64,000 bases of DNA from Paenibacillus sp. FSL H7-0737 (GCF_000758545.1 NZ_CP009279.1:4340001-4404000), one strand, 5' to 3'. Shown: positions 33,373 to 42,081, counted from the first letter of the stretch. Numbers and translations: made by a program. The notes: generated from the letters alone by a model not told the origin.

Positions 33373-34077
33373 TCAACCATCCTTTCTAAAGCGGTATCCG
33401 AGCCCCCATACAGTCTCAATCCAATGCGGGTTAGAGGCGTCCTCTTCAATCTTCTCTCTTAGCTTACGCACGTGAACATCTACTGTCTTTGGATCACCAA
33501 TAAAATCCTCACCCCAGACCAGGTTCATTAATTCATTCCTAGATAGTGCTGTATCCGGATGCTCTAAAAAGGTCTTCATCAACTGGAATTCCTTCGGGGT
33601 TAATTCAATAATGTCATCGTGCTTAAACATCTTGTTCGAGTTCAAATCCAGACGAATCGGTCCAGCTTGAAGGATAGTTTTTTGCGGTTTTAAAGCTGTT
33701 TCTGTACGACGCAATATCGCTTTGATCCGTGCCACCAGTTCTAATGGATTAAAAGGTTTCACAATGTAATCGTCGGCACCCATTTCAAGGCCATTGATTT
33801 TATCCAGATCTTGTCCTCTTGCTGTTAAAAAAATGATAATGACCCCAGGGTCCTGCTCTCTTAGCTTCCGGCAGATCTCAAACCCATTTAAATCCGGCAA
33901 CATGATGTCCAGAACAATAACGTCTGGCCGGTTCGCCTCAAAGCTCTGCAATGCTGCTTCTCCACAAGCAGCCTCACTAACCACAAACCCACTATTCGTT
34001 AAATTGATAGCTATAAACCTTCTAATATTATCGTCATCTTCCACAATAAGTACTTGATTGCGTTCTACAGTGTTCAT
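33373..34077 (-). CDS. OmpR/PhoB family response regulator
   Basis: ATG at 34077 (MNTVERNQVLIVEDDDN) is preceded by GGGGTG, giving 234 residues; a longer frame to 34110 has no ribosome site. The receiver domain has the acidic pocket EDDD, phospho-acceptor Asp57 in VIVLDIMLPDLNG, and the conserved Lys in GADDYIVKPFNP. The winged-helix DNA-binding domain (residues about 135-232) shows LTPKEFQLMKTFLEHP, RNELMNLVWG and VDVHVRKLREKIE. It is the first gene of a two-gene operon with the kinase. A terminator of the upstream dehydrogenase operon lies directly before it, so it has its own promoter. Confidence 0.95.
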   Translation of the reverse strand: MNTVERNQVLIVEDDDNIRRFIAINLTNSGFVVSEAACGEAALQSFEANRPDVIVLDIMLPDLNGFEICRKLREQDPGVIIIFLTARGQDLDKINGLEMGADDYIVKPFNPLELVARIKAILRRTETALKPQKTILQAGPIRLDLNSNKMFKHDDIIELTPKEFQLMKTFLEHPDTALSRNELMNLVWGEDFIGDPKTVDVHVRKLREKIEEDASNPHWIETVWGLGYRFRKDG

Positions 34078-34121
34078 GCTCTTCACCCCTATAACCCAGT
34101 ATTCAAACATGCAAAAAAAAC

Positions 34122-34151
34122 AAAAAAACTCTCCCAGTAAAGAGAGAGTCT
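34122..34151 (-). terminator. Terminator of the oxidoreductase/AraC operon
   Basis: The minus strand reads ACTCTCTC, an 8-base loop, then GAGAGT and a run of seven T. It follows the stop of the 34218-35300 gene by about 65 bases. Confidence 0.8.
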
Positions 34152-34217
34152 TGTCTCAGATCCCTGTAATTAAATCACAAGTGGATATTACTCTATATCT
34201 CTATGCTTGTCAAAAAT

Positions 34218-35300
34218 CTAATCCAAATACACAGCCTTACCCGTTTGTGCAGATTCATAAATCGCTTCTAATATTTGCGAAACAACATATGCCTGTTCAG
34301 GTGTTACAACCGGGTCTTTATCCTGTTCAATAGCCTCGATCCACTTTCTTAATTCGATGTCAGGTGCACTTTCTGCTTTACCTTCATAGTAAGCCACGCC
34401 GCCTGCCCCAAGCTCAATTTTATTAGTGTACAGCTTGCTGAATTTCTCTCCGTTAATTCTAAGTCCATCCTTCATATCTGCACCTGCTTCAGTCCCGCTC
34501 AAGCTGCATTTCGCTTCATGCACATCCAGAGAATTGAGTGCCCAGCTCGCTTCCAGCATAATTGTAGCGCCATTCTCCATTACGACCATCCCAAAGGCTG
34601 AGTCCTCCACGGTGAACTTTTTAGGGTCCCAAGGTCCCCAAGCGTTGGCGGCCTCTTCTTTTTGAGACAGTTCGTGATATTTGGTGCCCAGCACGACTTT
34701 TGGTTTATAGTTATCCATCATCCACAGCGTTAGATCCAGCGCATGGGTTCCGATATCGATCAGAGGTCCTCCACCTTGCTTCTCTTCATCGAGGAATACT
34801 CCCCATGTCGGTACCGCTCTCCGTCTGATGGCGTGTGCTTTTGCAAAATAGATATGACCAAGCTCCCCGGACTCACATGCTTTTTTCAAATATAAGCTGT
34901 CTTCTCTGTAGCGGTTGTCATATCCAATGGTTAGTTTCTTGCCTGTACGTTTCGCTGCTTCCACCATTCGTTTGGCATCTGCTGCCGTCTTGGCCATTGG
35001 TTTTTCGCACATAACATGTTTTCCTGCTTCAAGGGCTGCAATTGAAATTTCTGCATGAGCATCATTCGGCGTAAGCACATGAATAATATCAATCGAATGA
35101 TCTTTTAATAGTTCTGTGTAATCCGTATATACAGCAGCTTCGCTAGTACCGTATTTCTCCGCTGCTTCATCAGCACGTTCTTTAATAATGTCACAAAAAG
35201 CTACGATTTCCACTTTACTTTGCTTGCTCAAACTTGGAAGATGCTTGCCATTCGCAATTCCACCACATCCAATAATTCCTACGCGAAACACTTTACTCAT
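34218..35300 (-). CDS. Gfo/Idh/MocA family NAD-dependent oxidoreductase
   Basis: ATG at 35300 has AGGGTG upstream (360 residues). The Rossmann part starts VGIIGCGGIANGKHLPSL and contains the family's catalytic-site motif MCEKPMAKT. The C-terminal alpha/beta substrate domain has GGGPLIDIGTHALDLTLWMM, with the conserved His used in catalysis. Enzymes of this family oxidise or epimerise sugars, inositols or amino sugars with NAD(P). The substrate is unknown. It is the last gene of a three-gene unit and lies 18 bases after an AraC regulator that itself follows another dehydrogenase of the same family. Confidence 0.92.
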   Translation of the reverse strand: MSKVFRVGIIGCGGIANGKHLPSLSKQSKVEIVAFCDIIKERADEAAEKYGTSEAAVYTDYTELLKDHSIDIIHVLTPNDAHAEISIAALEAGKHVMCEKPMAKTAADAKRMVEAAKRTGKKLTIGYDNRYREDSLYLKKACESGELGHIYFAKAHAIRRRAVPTWGVFLDEEKQGGGPLIDIGTHALDLTLWMMDNYKPKVVLGTKYHELSQKEEAANAWGPWDPKKFTVEDSAFGMVVMENGATIMLEASWALNSLDVHEAKCSLSGTEAGADMKDGLRINGEKFSKLYTNKIELGAGGVAYYEGKAESAPDIELRKWIEAIEQDKDPVVTPEQAYVVSQILEAIYESAQTGKAVYLD

Positions 35301-35317
35301 ATCTTTCACCCTCACTT

Positions 35318-36235
35318 CTAATTAGTTTGTTTTGTATTTCGATAAGTTGCTGGAGTCATGCCTAACCGCTTGCGAAATACGATATGCAAATACGTGGCAT
35401 TCGTAAATCCTTCCGTTTGAGCGATTTGTTCGATCGGACAATTGCTTTCTTCAAGCTTACGGCAGACCGCTTTCAACCTTATATCCTCAAGCGCCCTACT
35501 GAAAGATTGATCGGCGTTAACTTGTTTAAACACTCGCTGCAGCTGCCTTGAACTAATATTCAGCTTTTCAGCAACATTCTCCAAGGTAACAGCTCCTGAA
35601 TAATTAGCTTCCATATATTGAATGGCATATTGGTACCGATAAGTTGACATATCTCTAACAGGTGCTTCTGTTCGAATTCCACCTGCATCATACGCTCTTA
35701 CTGCCTTTAATAAAATGCTGATTACGAGATGTTTAATGGAAGTGTAATATCCCGTCAGTTTACCTTCACAAGCTTCATAGGCTTCAAGAAAACATTTCAT
35801 AGCGCTGTGATAATCTTGCGCTGGAACTAGTGGTAGCTGCTTTAGCTTCTGAACACAGGTCTCAGCCTCCGCAACCTCCCAAGGATCAACCTCCTCTCTG
35901 ATCTTCTCTTTGATGTCCACATGTAGACACAGTTCTTCCATAGAATCATCTGGATCCGCCTCTTGGCGGTGCATGACACCCGGTCCGGTTAAATAAAACA
36001 TTCCCTCAGACAAGGGGTATTTTAAATCGCCAAGAGTCACTTCTCCCTTTCCTCTTGGAATAAAATGAAATTCGAATTCAGAATGATTATGGAAATCTAT
36101 GACTCTTCCCGGCGGAAAAGAGGTCAAATGAAATCTAAGAACTGTTATCTCGTAATGTCCCCATTGGATTGAAATATCCAATCTTTCGAGCATATCATGC
36201 TTCTCAAACATCATCTCATAGGGAAAGTTACTCAA
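35318..36235 (-). CDS. AraC family transcriptional regulator
   Basis: The start is TTG at 36235 with AGGAGG 8 bases upstream. Residues about 25-100 form a cupin-like sugar-sensing domain (FHNHSEFEFHFIPRGKGEVTLG, GVMHRQEADP). Residues about 205-300 hold two helix-turn-helix units ending TEGFTNATYLHIVFRKRLGMTPATYR, the AraC C-terminal signature. It lies between two Gfo/Idh/MocA dehydrogenase genes on the same strand with gaps of 18 and 30 bases, so the three are an operon and the regulator probably controls it. A large inverted repeat in the operon promoter region is a natural candidate target. Confidence 0.94.
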   Translation of the reverse strand: MSNFPYEMMFEKHDMLERLDISIQWGHYEITVLRFHLTSFPPGRVIDFHNHSEFEFHFIPRGKGEVTLGDLKYPLSEGMFYLTGPGVMHRQEADPDDSMEELCLHVDIKEKIREEVDPWEVAEAETCVQKLKQLPLVPAQDYHSAMKCFLEAYEACEGKLTGYYTSIKHLVISILLKAVRAYDAGGIRTEAPVRDMSTYRYQYAIQYMEANYSGAVTLENVAEKLNISSRQLQRVFKQVNADQSFSRALEDIRLKAVCRKLEESNCPIEQIAQTEGFTNATYLHIVFRKRLGMTPATYRNTKQTN

Positions 36236-36265
36236 TGTTAAATCCTCCTAACAGGTGGAGACCGG

Positions 36266-37270
36266 TTAAGCGTCTAGATCTGCTAACCGAATCATACGAG
36301 CTTCTTTAGCAGAACGATTCGCCGCCTCCATTAATCTCGTAAGCTCCACAGCAATTTGAACATTCTCGGTGGCGAAAGTATCCTTTTGGATATGATTAAC
36401 CCACTGATGGAATGCGCTTTCACGATTAGCATGTAGCGCTACTTCTTTCCATCCTTCCTCTTTGTCAGCGGATTTGTTACTTCTAAGAAGAAGCTTATCC
36501 TCTGGTGTTCCGTAAAGAAGAGTTCCCTCGGTTCCATGTACCTCGATGGTAAACGGCGAATGACTATTCACGAAACCAGCCTCGACCACACCAATTGCTC
36601 CTGATTTCGTAAATAATGTTACCACTGCATTATCTTCTACTTCCTTGCCCGTTACATAACCAAAATTAGCACTTACACCAGTCACTTCTTGACCTAAGAA
36701 AAGCTTTGTCAAATACATAGGATGACAGCCCAGATCAATCAAAGCTCCGCCACCACATTGTTCCAAGCTATAGAAATGATCGGGAAGCCAGTTTGCTGTA
36801 GCCCCATTATGGGATAAGCGTACTCTAACGTAAGTAATCTCTCCGAGCAGTTCTTGACTTAGAACCTCTTGAATCGTTAATGCGTATCCATCATTTAGAC
36901 GTGGCAAGGATACGGTCAGCTTCACCTCGTTCTCTTCCACTGCACTTATGATCTCTTCAACTTCTTTATGTGTGGGGGCAATTACTTTTTCCGTAAAAAT
37001 ATGTTTGCCCGCTTTAGCCGCAGCAACAATTACATCTCTGTGCACATTGGTCGGCGCATCCACTATGACGGCATCTATATCCTCTTGCGCAAGCAGTTCA
37101 TCCAGTGATTCGAAAAAAGGAACATTTAAGCTTTCGGCAGCTTTTTTCCCACGCTCTGCATCTTCATCCCAAACTGCAGCCAATACAGTATCCTCATGTT
37201 CTTGAGCTTGCTTCGTATAGTCCCAAGCATGTACATGCCAATAGCTAATCTTACCAATTCTTATCGTCAT
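36266..37270 (-). CDS. Gfo/Idh/MocA family NAD-dependent oxidoreductase
   Basis: A 334-residue protein led by MTIRIGKISYWHVHAWDYTK, in which the usual Rossmann glycine motif is replaced by a YWHVHAW stretch seen in one branch of the family. The catalytic-site counterpart is FTEKVIAPT, and the substrate domain has GGGALIDLGCHPMYLTKLFLG. GGGAGG precedes the ATG. It is only distantly similar to the partner dehydrogenase at 34218-35300, so the two probably catalyse successive steps on one sugar or inositol-like compound. It is the first gene of the operon and lies downstream of a paired inverted repeat. Confidence 0.91.
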   Translation of the reverse strand: MTIRIGKISYWHVHAWDYTKQAQEHEDTVLAAVWDEDAERGKKAAESLNVPFFESLDELLAQEDIDAVIVDAPTNVHRDVIVAAAKAGKHIFTEKVIAPTHKEVEEIISAVEENEVKLTVSLPRLNDGYALTIQEVLSQELLGEITYVRVRLSHNGATANWLPDHFYSLEQCGGGALIDLGCHPMYLTKLFLGQEVTGVSANFGYVTGKEVEDNAVVTLFTKSGAIGVVEAGFVNSHSPFTIEVHGTEGTLLYGTPEDKLLLRSNKSADKEEGWKEVALHANRESAFHQWVNHIQKDTFATENVQIAVELTRLMEAANRSAKEARMIRLADLDA

Positions 37271-37306
37271 TTGCTTGTGCCTCCCGTATATATGTTATTC
37301 TGACAT

Positions 37307-37347
37307 CTACTAATAAAATATCACATAACAAAGCCCTTTATTAGTAG
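37307..37347. promoter_or_regulatory. 11-bp inverted repeat upstream of the dehydrogenase/AraC operon
   Basis: CTACTAATAAA (37307-37317) and TTTATTAGTAG (37337-37347) are perfect inverted copies with centres 30 bases apart, about three helical turns. They lie 37-77 bases before the first start codon, a position typical for an operator of the AraC regulator in the operon. Confidence 0.6.
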
Positions 37348-37411
37348 GAAAATGCGACATTATATATATAATATTACGACGCTATCGTTTCATATGATGT
37401 ACAATTTCCAT

Positions 37412-37960
37412 TTAATCACTTCTTACATTACACAACCAAACCATATGATCGGAATTGGGTCCCCAATAATCTTTTACTACCTTATAAGGCTCCCCAAATT
37501 TACGCTTCCACTTGATTTGTGCACGTTTATAGCCACTGTCCAAACAAAATTGCTCTATCCCTTGTTCGTTTAGAAATATCGTCATTTTCTTAATTAATGC
37601 CGAACCAATCCCTTGCCCCTGATAGCTTGGCAACACGTATAAACTCCCCAATTCCCCCAAATGATCCAACTGATGTTCTGTACAGATTTGAATAGTCTCA
37701 CCACAGGGACCATAGGAAATCGTACCCACAACCTTCTCATTGATTTTAGCGATAAAGAAATAAATATCCGAGTTTGCCTGTTCCAGTGAAGATAGCGCCT
37801 TTTGCTTTTTATGATCGGTTTCACTTTGTATATCCTCAAGTAAGTGACCTAATCCCTCTTTGTAAAAGGCATCCGATATTGATTCTTCAAATACCCGGCA
37901 TGTAGATACATAATCGCCCTCGGTGAGTGTACTAATAGTTAAATGCTTTGTCTCATTCAT
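37412..37960 (-). CDS. GNAT family N-acetyltransferase
   Basis: The 182-residue protein fits the GNAT fold: an N-terminal strand-helix (LTISTLTEGDYVSTCRVFEES), a central VVGTISYGPCGETI, and the acetyl-CoA loop GSLYVLPSYQGQGIGSALIKKM (Q/R-x-x-G-x-G/A pattern). The C-terminal part, LDSGYKRAQIKWKRKFGEP, is the substrate-side strand with a conserved aromatic. GAGGAG precedes the ATG at 37960. The substrate is unknown. It is transcribed alone on the minus strand, divergent from a LysE exporter gene. Confidence 0.88.
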   Translation of the reverse strand: MNETKHLTISTLTEGDYVSTCRVFEESISDAFYKEGLGHLLEDIQSETDHKKQKALSSLEQANSDIYFFIAKINEKVVGTISYGPCGETIQICTEHQLDHLGELGSLYVLPSYQGQGIGSALIKKMTIFLNEQGIEQFCLDSGYKRAQIKWKRKFGEPYKVVKDYWGPNSDHMVWLCNVRSD

Positions 37961-38046
37961 TATGTTGATCTCCTCTGCAATAATGTACTATAAACAATCA
38001 AGTTATGAGGTTTATATTCATAAGACAACTTTTACTGGAGGTCATC

Positions 38047-38628
38047 ATGAATATAATTTCCTTTTTTCTCTATTGCATTGTAGTTACATGTTCACCCGGT
38101 CCTGCCAATATTGTTATTCTTTCTTCCGTGCAACATTCAGGGGCTAAGAAAACCATGCGGTATGTATACGGGGCTACGATGGCTTTTGGTCTATTGCTTA
38201 TCCTTTCTACCTTGATGAATCGTGTTCTGGTGGAGGTTATCCCAAATATCCTGATCATTATGCAAGTCGTCGGAAGTATATATATGCTCTATCTTGCTTA
38301 TAAAATCTTTAAAATGGGTGCAATGGAAGACCAGCCTAATCCAAATGCCAATTTTCGGTCAGGTTTACTTATGCAGCTTGTGAATCCTAAAGTGCTCTTA
38401 TTTACTTTAACAGTCATTCCCAGCTATGTAATGCCATTCTATACTTCTTCTCTCACCTTATTTATGTTTGTTATAATTATAACTGTGATCGGATTTTTTG
38501 CTTTTACGACATGGGTTGTATTTGGGGCAATCTTCAGAGCATTTCTGCAAAATCACCAAAAAGTTCTAAATACTTTGATGGCACTATTTTTAGTATACTC
38601 TGCCATTATGATATCGGGAATCCTATAA
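38047..38628 (+). CDS. LysE/RhtB family amino-acid exporter (second copy in window)
   Basis: ATG at 38047 has TGGAGG upstream; an open frame to 38005 is ignored. The 193-residue protein with six helices begins NIISFFLYCIVVTCSPGPANI, the family signature, and has LVNPKVLLFTLTVIPSYV near the middle. It is about as long as the LysE at 22055-22636 but not a recent duplicate. It is followed 18 bases later by an AraC regulator on the same strand, so exporter and regulator form one transcript. The likely role is export of an amino acid or analogue. Confidence 0.9.
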   Translation: MNIISFFLYCIVVTCSPGPANIVILSSVQHSGAKKTMRYVYGATMAFGLLLILSTLMNRVLVEVIPNILIIMQVVGSIYMLYLAYKIFKMGAMEDQPNPNANFRSGLLMQLVNPKVLLFTLTVIPSYVMPFYTSSLTLFMFVIIITVIGFFAFTTWVVFGAIFRAFLQNHQKVLNTLMALFLVYSAIMISGIL

Positions 38629-38646
38629 GTCGTGGAGGTTAAGAGC

Positions 38647-39420
38647 GTGGAGAAATTCAACTATAAAAAGTCAGCAGATATCCTAACATTGTCAGCTAGC
38701 ATGAGTGATTTCACTTATAAAAAACATTGCCATGAGGAATACGCAATCGGTGTCACCTTACGTGGCATTCAGCAATATAACCTTGATGGTAGCTTGCAAT
38801 CCTCTCATAAAAATGGCGTAATGCTATTTAATCCCGAGCAAACGCATGACGGCAATTCATATGATAAAGCAGGTATTGATTATGTCATGCTATATATCAA
38901 GCCAACCTTGATACAAGAGATCCTAGGAAAAAAGGAACTTCGCTTCGCCTCTCCCATCCTATACGATGACAAATTGGTACAGTGCATATTAGCGCTAAGT
39001 CATGCCATCCAGAATGGCAAAGAGGAGTCCTTGTGCAGTGAGCTGTTGTTAAACCTGGTTCATCAAGTATCTAATACTGAACTAGTTACAGAGCACAGGA
39101 TAAATAATAAATTTGTCAAAAAAGCAAAGGAAATGATGTACTGCAGTTTAGAACATGTACTGAAACTAGATGATCTCTGTAAAGAGTTTGGACTTTCCAA
39201 ATATCAATTTATCCGAGAGTTTAAGACACATACAGGAATATCACCTTATCAATTTTTCTTAAATTGCAAGGTAGAGCATGCCAAGCAGTCCATTGAGAAA
39301 ACTAAGGATATCTATGCCGCTGTAGTAGATTGTGGATTTGTGGATTTAACTCATTTGAACCGGCATTTTAAAAGCGTGTTTGGCATAACCGCACATGAAT
39401 ACAGGTTACAACTGCATTGA
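38647..39420 (+). CDS. AraC family transcriptional regulator of the adjacent exporter
   Basis: A GTG at 38647 with GGAGG 9 bases upstream is the best start; an in-frame GTG at 38632 lies inside the ribosome-site region. The N-terminal cupin part (FTYKKHCHEEYAIGVTLRGIQQY) is the ligand domain typical of regulators next to LysE exporters. Residues about 165-257 carry the paired helix-turn-helix (LDDLCKEFGLSKYQFIREFK; VDCGFVDLTHLNRHFKSVFG). It is co-transcribed with the exporter at 38047 and ends within the long inverted repeat that separates it from nagA. Confidence 0.92.
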   Translation: MEKFNYKKSADILTLSASMSDFTYKKHCHEEYAIGVTLRGIQQYNLDGSLQSSHKNGVMLFNPEQTHDGNSYDKAGIDYVMLYIKPTLIQEILGKKELRFASPILYDDKLVQCILALSHAIQNGKEESLCSELLLNLVHQVSNTELVTEHRINNKFVKKAKEMMYCSLEHVLKLDDLCKEFGLSKYQFIREFKTHTGISPYQFFLNCKVEHAKQSIEKTKDIYAAVVDCGFVDLTHLNRHFKSVFGITAHEYRLQLH

Positions 39421-39439
39421 GCAGAAGTAACCTGTATTC
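39397..39439. terminator. Long perfect inverted repeat between convergent araC-like and nagA genes
   Basis: GAATACAGGTTAC/GTAACCTGTATTC, 13 bp, encloses a 17-base loop that contains the regulator's stop codon. It has no T run, so it may act as a weak terminator or as an RNA end-protecting structure for both genes. Confidence 0.6.
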
Positions 39440-39447
39440 ATCATGAT

Positions 39448-40590
39448 TTATGAAATTTGACCATTCACCATTGTCCAGCACACTTTAAATTCATCATCCA
39501 AGAGGACCAGATCAGCATCAAAGCCGGATGTTATTGTCCCCTTTTGTTGAAGTCCAAGAATATTGGCCGGCGTAGTTGAAGCCATCTTTACGGCGTCTAT
39601 CAATGGAATTCCAGTTTCGACAGTATAACGTAAAGCTTCATTCATAGTCACTGTGCTTGAAGCTAGCGTTCCATCCTTCAGTCTCGCTACCCCCTCGGAT
39701 ACCGTAACATGATGGCCTCCGAACATATAATCCCCATCACCTAGTCCCATAGCTTGCAGTGCATCTGTAATCAAGACCATTCCTTCTGGTCCTTTCAAGG
39801 TATGCATTAATCGAATAATTGCAGGATGCAGATGGACGTTGTCCACAATCGCTTGAAGACTTACATGCTTCTCTTCAAAAGCAGCCACAATTACCCCTGG
39901 ATCTCGATGATGGATAGGCCGCATGCCATTAAAACAATGCGTAACATGACTTGCCCCCGACGCAAAGGCTTGTTTAGCTTCTTCATATGTGGCATCCGAA
40001 TGAGCGATGGCTATAACTACACCCTTTTCTTTCAAAAAGGAAATGAGCTCCATCCCTCCCGGTAACTCCGGAGCAATTGTAACCATCTTAATGAGTGAAC
40101 CCGCTTCTTCAAAAATCAGGTTCATTTCCTCTAAGTTGGGGTGGCGTAGATACTTTTCGTTCTGCATTCCTTTTCGCTTCGGGTTCAAGTAAGGTCCTTC
40201 TAAATGAATACCTGCGATCTTTGCGCCCACTTCATGTCCGATCACACGCTTGACACTACGAATCATTTCTAAAAGATCTTCTAGCGTAGAACTCACAGAG
40301 GTAGCCAAAAATGAGGTACAGCCAGATGAAGCACAAGCACTTGAGACCTCTTGAATACTCTTTTCCGTACCGTCCATCATATCGAAGCCATTGGCGCCAT
40401 GAATATGAACATCTATCATCCCGGGTACTAATAAATGGCCACCACCATCGATCCGTTCATATTGTCCCTCTGGAATCGAAAGATCCTCTGTATCTATCTT
40501 TATGATTTTCCCTTCAGAAATCCACACATTAGCCGCTGGGACAATACGATTCTGAAGCGCCACTTGTACATTTTGCAGAATATAAGACAT
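39448..40590 (-). CDS. nagA: N-acetylglucosamine-6-phosphate deacetylase
   Basis: The 380-residue TIM-barrel amidohydrolase has the metal and active-site motifs of NagA: MIDVHIHGANGFDMMDGT, IHLEGPYLNPKRKGMQN, AIAHSDATYEEA, HCFNGMRPIHHRDPGV and VLITDALQAMGLGDG, the last with the catalytic Asp. The reaction is GlcNAc-6-P + H2O to GlcN-6-P + acetate, feeding amino sugars into glycolysis. GAGGAGG precedes the ATG. It lies 23 bases after a DeoR-type regulator on the same strand and forms an operon with it. No nagB deaminase gene is adjacent, so GlcN-6-P must be used elsewhere on the chromosome. Confidence 0.96.
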   Translation of the reverse strand: MSYILQNVQVALQNRIVPAANVWISEGKIIKIDTEDLSIPEGQYERIDGGGHLLVPGMIDVHIHGANGFDMMDGTEKSIQEVSSACASSGCTSFLATSVSSTLEDLLEMIRSVKRVIGHEVGAKIAGIHLEGPYLNPKRKGMQNEKYLRHPNLEEMNLIFEEAGSLIKMVTIAPELPGGMELISFLKEKGVVIAIAHSDATYEEAKQAFASGASHVTHCFNGMRPIHHRDPGVIVAAFEEKHVSLQAIVDNVHLHPAIIRLMHTLKGPEGMVLITDALQAMGLGDGDYMFGGHHVTVSEGVARLKDGTLASSTVTMNEALRYTVETGIPLIDAVKMASTTPANILGLQQKGTITSGFDADLVLLDDEFKVCWTMVNGQIS

Positions 40591-40613
40591 AAATATCCTC
40601 CTCTGTTTTGTTA

Positions 40614-41402
40614 TCAGTCTTGCTCTCGAGCCTCTTCAGTTTCTTCTGGACATTCAATCACTGTGATGTTCTTCTGATCTAGAATTTCTCTGATCTCACT
40701 GGGGAGTTCCCGATCGGTAATTAGAATGTCAACGAACTCAAAGTCTAGACGGAAAAATGATTTGCCAATAAATTTGGTGTGATCAGCCACTAAGATGACT
40801 TGATCTGATCTTCGGGCCATTTCTCTCTTCACCCGCACATCTTCTTCATATGGATAATAGAGTCCATCAGCACGGATCGCGGATGCTCCAATAAAGGCTT
40901 TATCAGCACGGATTTCACTAAGTTTATCGATAATAGAAGGGCCATATAACAAGCGGTTTTTCACATTCAAGTAACCACCAAGAACATAAATTTGCAGATC
41001 CTCCCGCTGTGACAAGATCCCTACGTTATCAATCGAGTGCGTGACAACCGTAATATCCTTCGCGCTGATCTGTTCTGCTACAAACTGCACGGTGGTTGAT
41101 ACATCTAAAATCACAGTCTCATGATCTTGGATAAGCTGCGCCGCAGCCTTCCCTATCCTCTGCTTACTCTCAGATTCATCGATCAATCGATCCTGATAAG
41201 ATAACAATTCTTTTTGTAACTCAGGTAACGATACCCCTCCATGCGTTCGGATCACAACACCTTCTTGTACTAATCTAACAATATCCCTACGTGCGGTATC
41301 TCTGGATACATCAAATTGCGTACAGATCTCTTGAACACTCATCGATTGGTGTTGTTTCAAATATTCGAGTATTTTTAACAATCTCTCCTCTTGAAACATC
41401 AT
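40614..41402 (-). CDS. DeoR family transcriptional regulator, probable regulator of nagA
   Basis: ATG at 41402 has AGGAGG 7 bases upstream (262 residues). The N-terminal winged helix has ERLLKILEYLKQHQSMSVQE and the DeoR signature DVSRDTARRDIVRLVQEGVV, then RTHGGVS. The effector domain is the DeoRC sugar-phosphate-binding fold with SKQRIGKAAAQLI, VTHSIDNV and DKAFIGASAI. Family members sense phosphosugars such as GlcN-6-P, galactitol-6-P or fructose-1-P. Being directly upstream of nagA in one operon makes an amino-sugar phosphate the likely signal, by inference. Four phased AAGTAT repeats upstream are a plausible autoregulatory operator. Confidence 0.93.
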   Translation of the reverse strand: MMFQEERLLKILEYLKQHQSMSVQEICTQFDVSRDTARRDIVRLVQEGVVIRTHGGVSLPELQKELLSYQDRLIDESESKQRIGKAAAQLIQDHETVILDVSTTVQFVAEQISAKDITVVTHSIDNVGILSQREDLQIYVLGGYLNVKNRLLYGPSIIDKLSEIRADKAFIGASAIRADGLYYPYEEDVRVKREMARRSDQVILVADHTKFIGKSFFRLDFEFVDILITDRELPSEIREILDQKNITVIECPEETEEAREQD

Positions 41403-41438
41403 GTATGCACCTCCTAAAGTCATCATAAGTTATTAAGT

Positions 41439-41485
41439 AAGTATTTGCAAGTATTAAATACGTAATCATAAGTATATGTAAGTAT
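41439..41485. promoter_or_regulatory. Four phased AAGTAT direct repeats upstream of the DeoR gene
   Basis: AAGTAT begins at 41439, 41449, 41470 and 41480, giving intervals of 10, 21 and 10 bases. All lie on one helical face, 37-83 bases upstream of the DeoR-type start. DeoR regulators commonly bind multiple direct repeats. This is an inferred operator. Confidence 0.55.
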
Positions 41486-41514
41486 TTTTCGCAACTTATC
41501 TTCATTGATATTCG

Positions 41515-41557
41515 CAAAAAAGACGTTAGCCAGATGAATGTACATCCGTTAACGTCC
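41515..41557 (-). terminator. Terminator of the DinB gene
   Basis: GACGTTA/TAACGTC with an inner GATG/CATC stem, followed by six T on the minus strand. It lies just past the DinB stop codon. Confidence 0.82.
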
Positions 41558-41563
41558 TTCAAT

Positions 41564-42043
41564 TCACTTCATAGTGCGATTCCAACTCTTTTGGATCTTT
41601 CGAATAAAAACGATTTGCCCCACGTGATACGCGTTATGTGTTGTCACATTGCCTATTACTTCCCACCACTGACTGCCTTGGAATTCTTGAACATCGGCAT
41701 CCAATTGTTCCTTTGTAATCAGTTCCTGCCAACGTAAAAGAACTTCTAAGAGTTGTTGTTGAAGCTCTTGGAACTTTACTCCTTCTGCAACGACAAAAGT
41801 ATTATTGTTATCCACTGAAGGAACCGCATGGATACTCTTTTCTTTATACCTTGTTTGCCAAGTTTCATTCCAGTAGAGCAGGTGCTGCACTACCTCAGCA
41901 ATACTATTGCTTTCTTCCGTTACTTTCCAAAATGCTTCTTCTTCGCTTAAGTCTTTTACGGCTACCTCAAAGGGCACATACCAACTTGGATCATTCGCAT
42001 TAGCTAGCAACTGGTTAGCCAGAACATCATATACATGAAACAT
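41564..42043 (-). CDS. DinB-like metal-binding four-helix protein
   Basis: The 159-residue protein has the DinB/YfiT pattern: an N-terminal helix with WYVPFEVAVKDLSEEEAFWK, a first metal histidine in VVQHLLYWNETW, and two more in VTTHNAYHVGQIVFIRK near the C-terminus. DinB-superfamily proteins bind a divalent metal and serve as thiol-dependent S-transferases or stress proteins, and the function of this branch is not assigned. GAGGTG precedes the ATG at 42043. It lies 38 bases after the selO gene on the same strand and ends at a strong terminator, so it may be co-expressed with SelO. Confidence 0.9.
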   Translation of the reverse strand: MFHVYDVLANQLLANANDPSWYVPFEVAVKDLSEEEAFWKVTEESNSIAEVVQHLLYWNETWQTRYKEKSIHAVPSVDNNNTFVVAEGVKFQELQQQLLEVLLRWQELITKEQLDADVQEFQGSQWWEVIGNVTTHNAYHVGQIVFIRKIQKSWNRTMK

Positions 42044-42081
42044 TCTTACTTCACCTCATTATTTAGATCATTATCAGCAAA

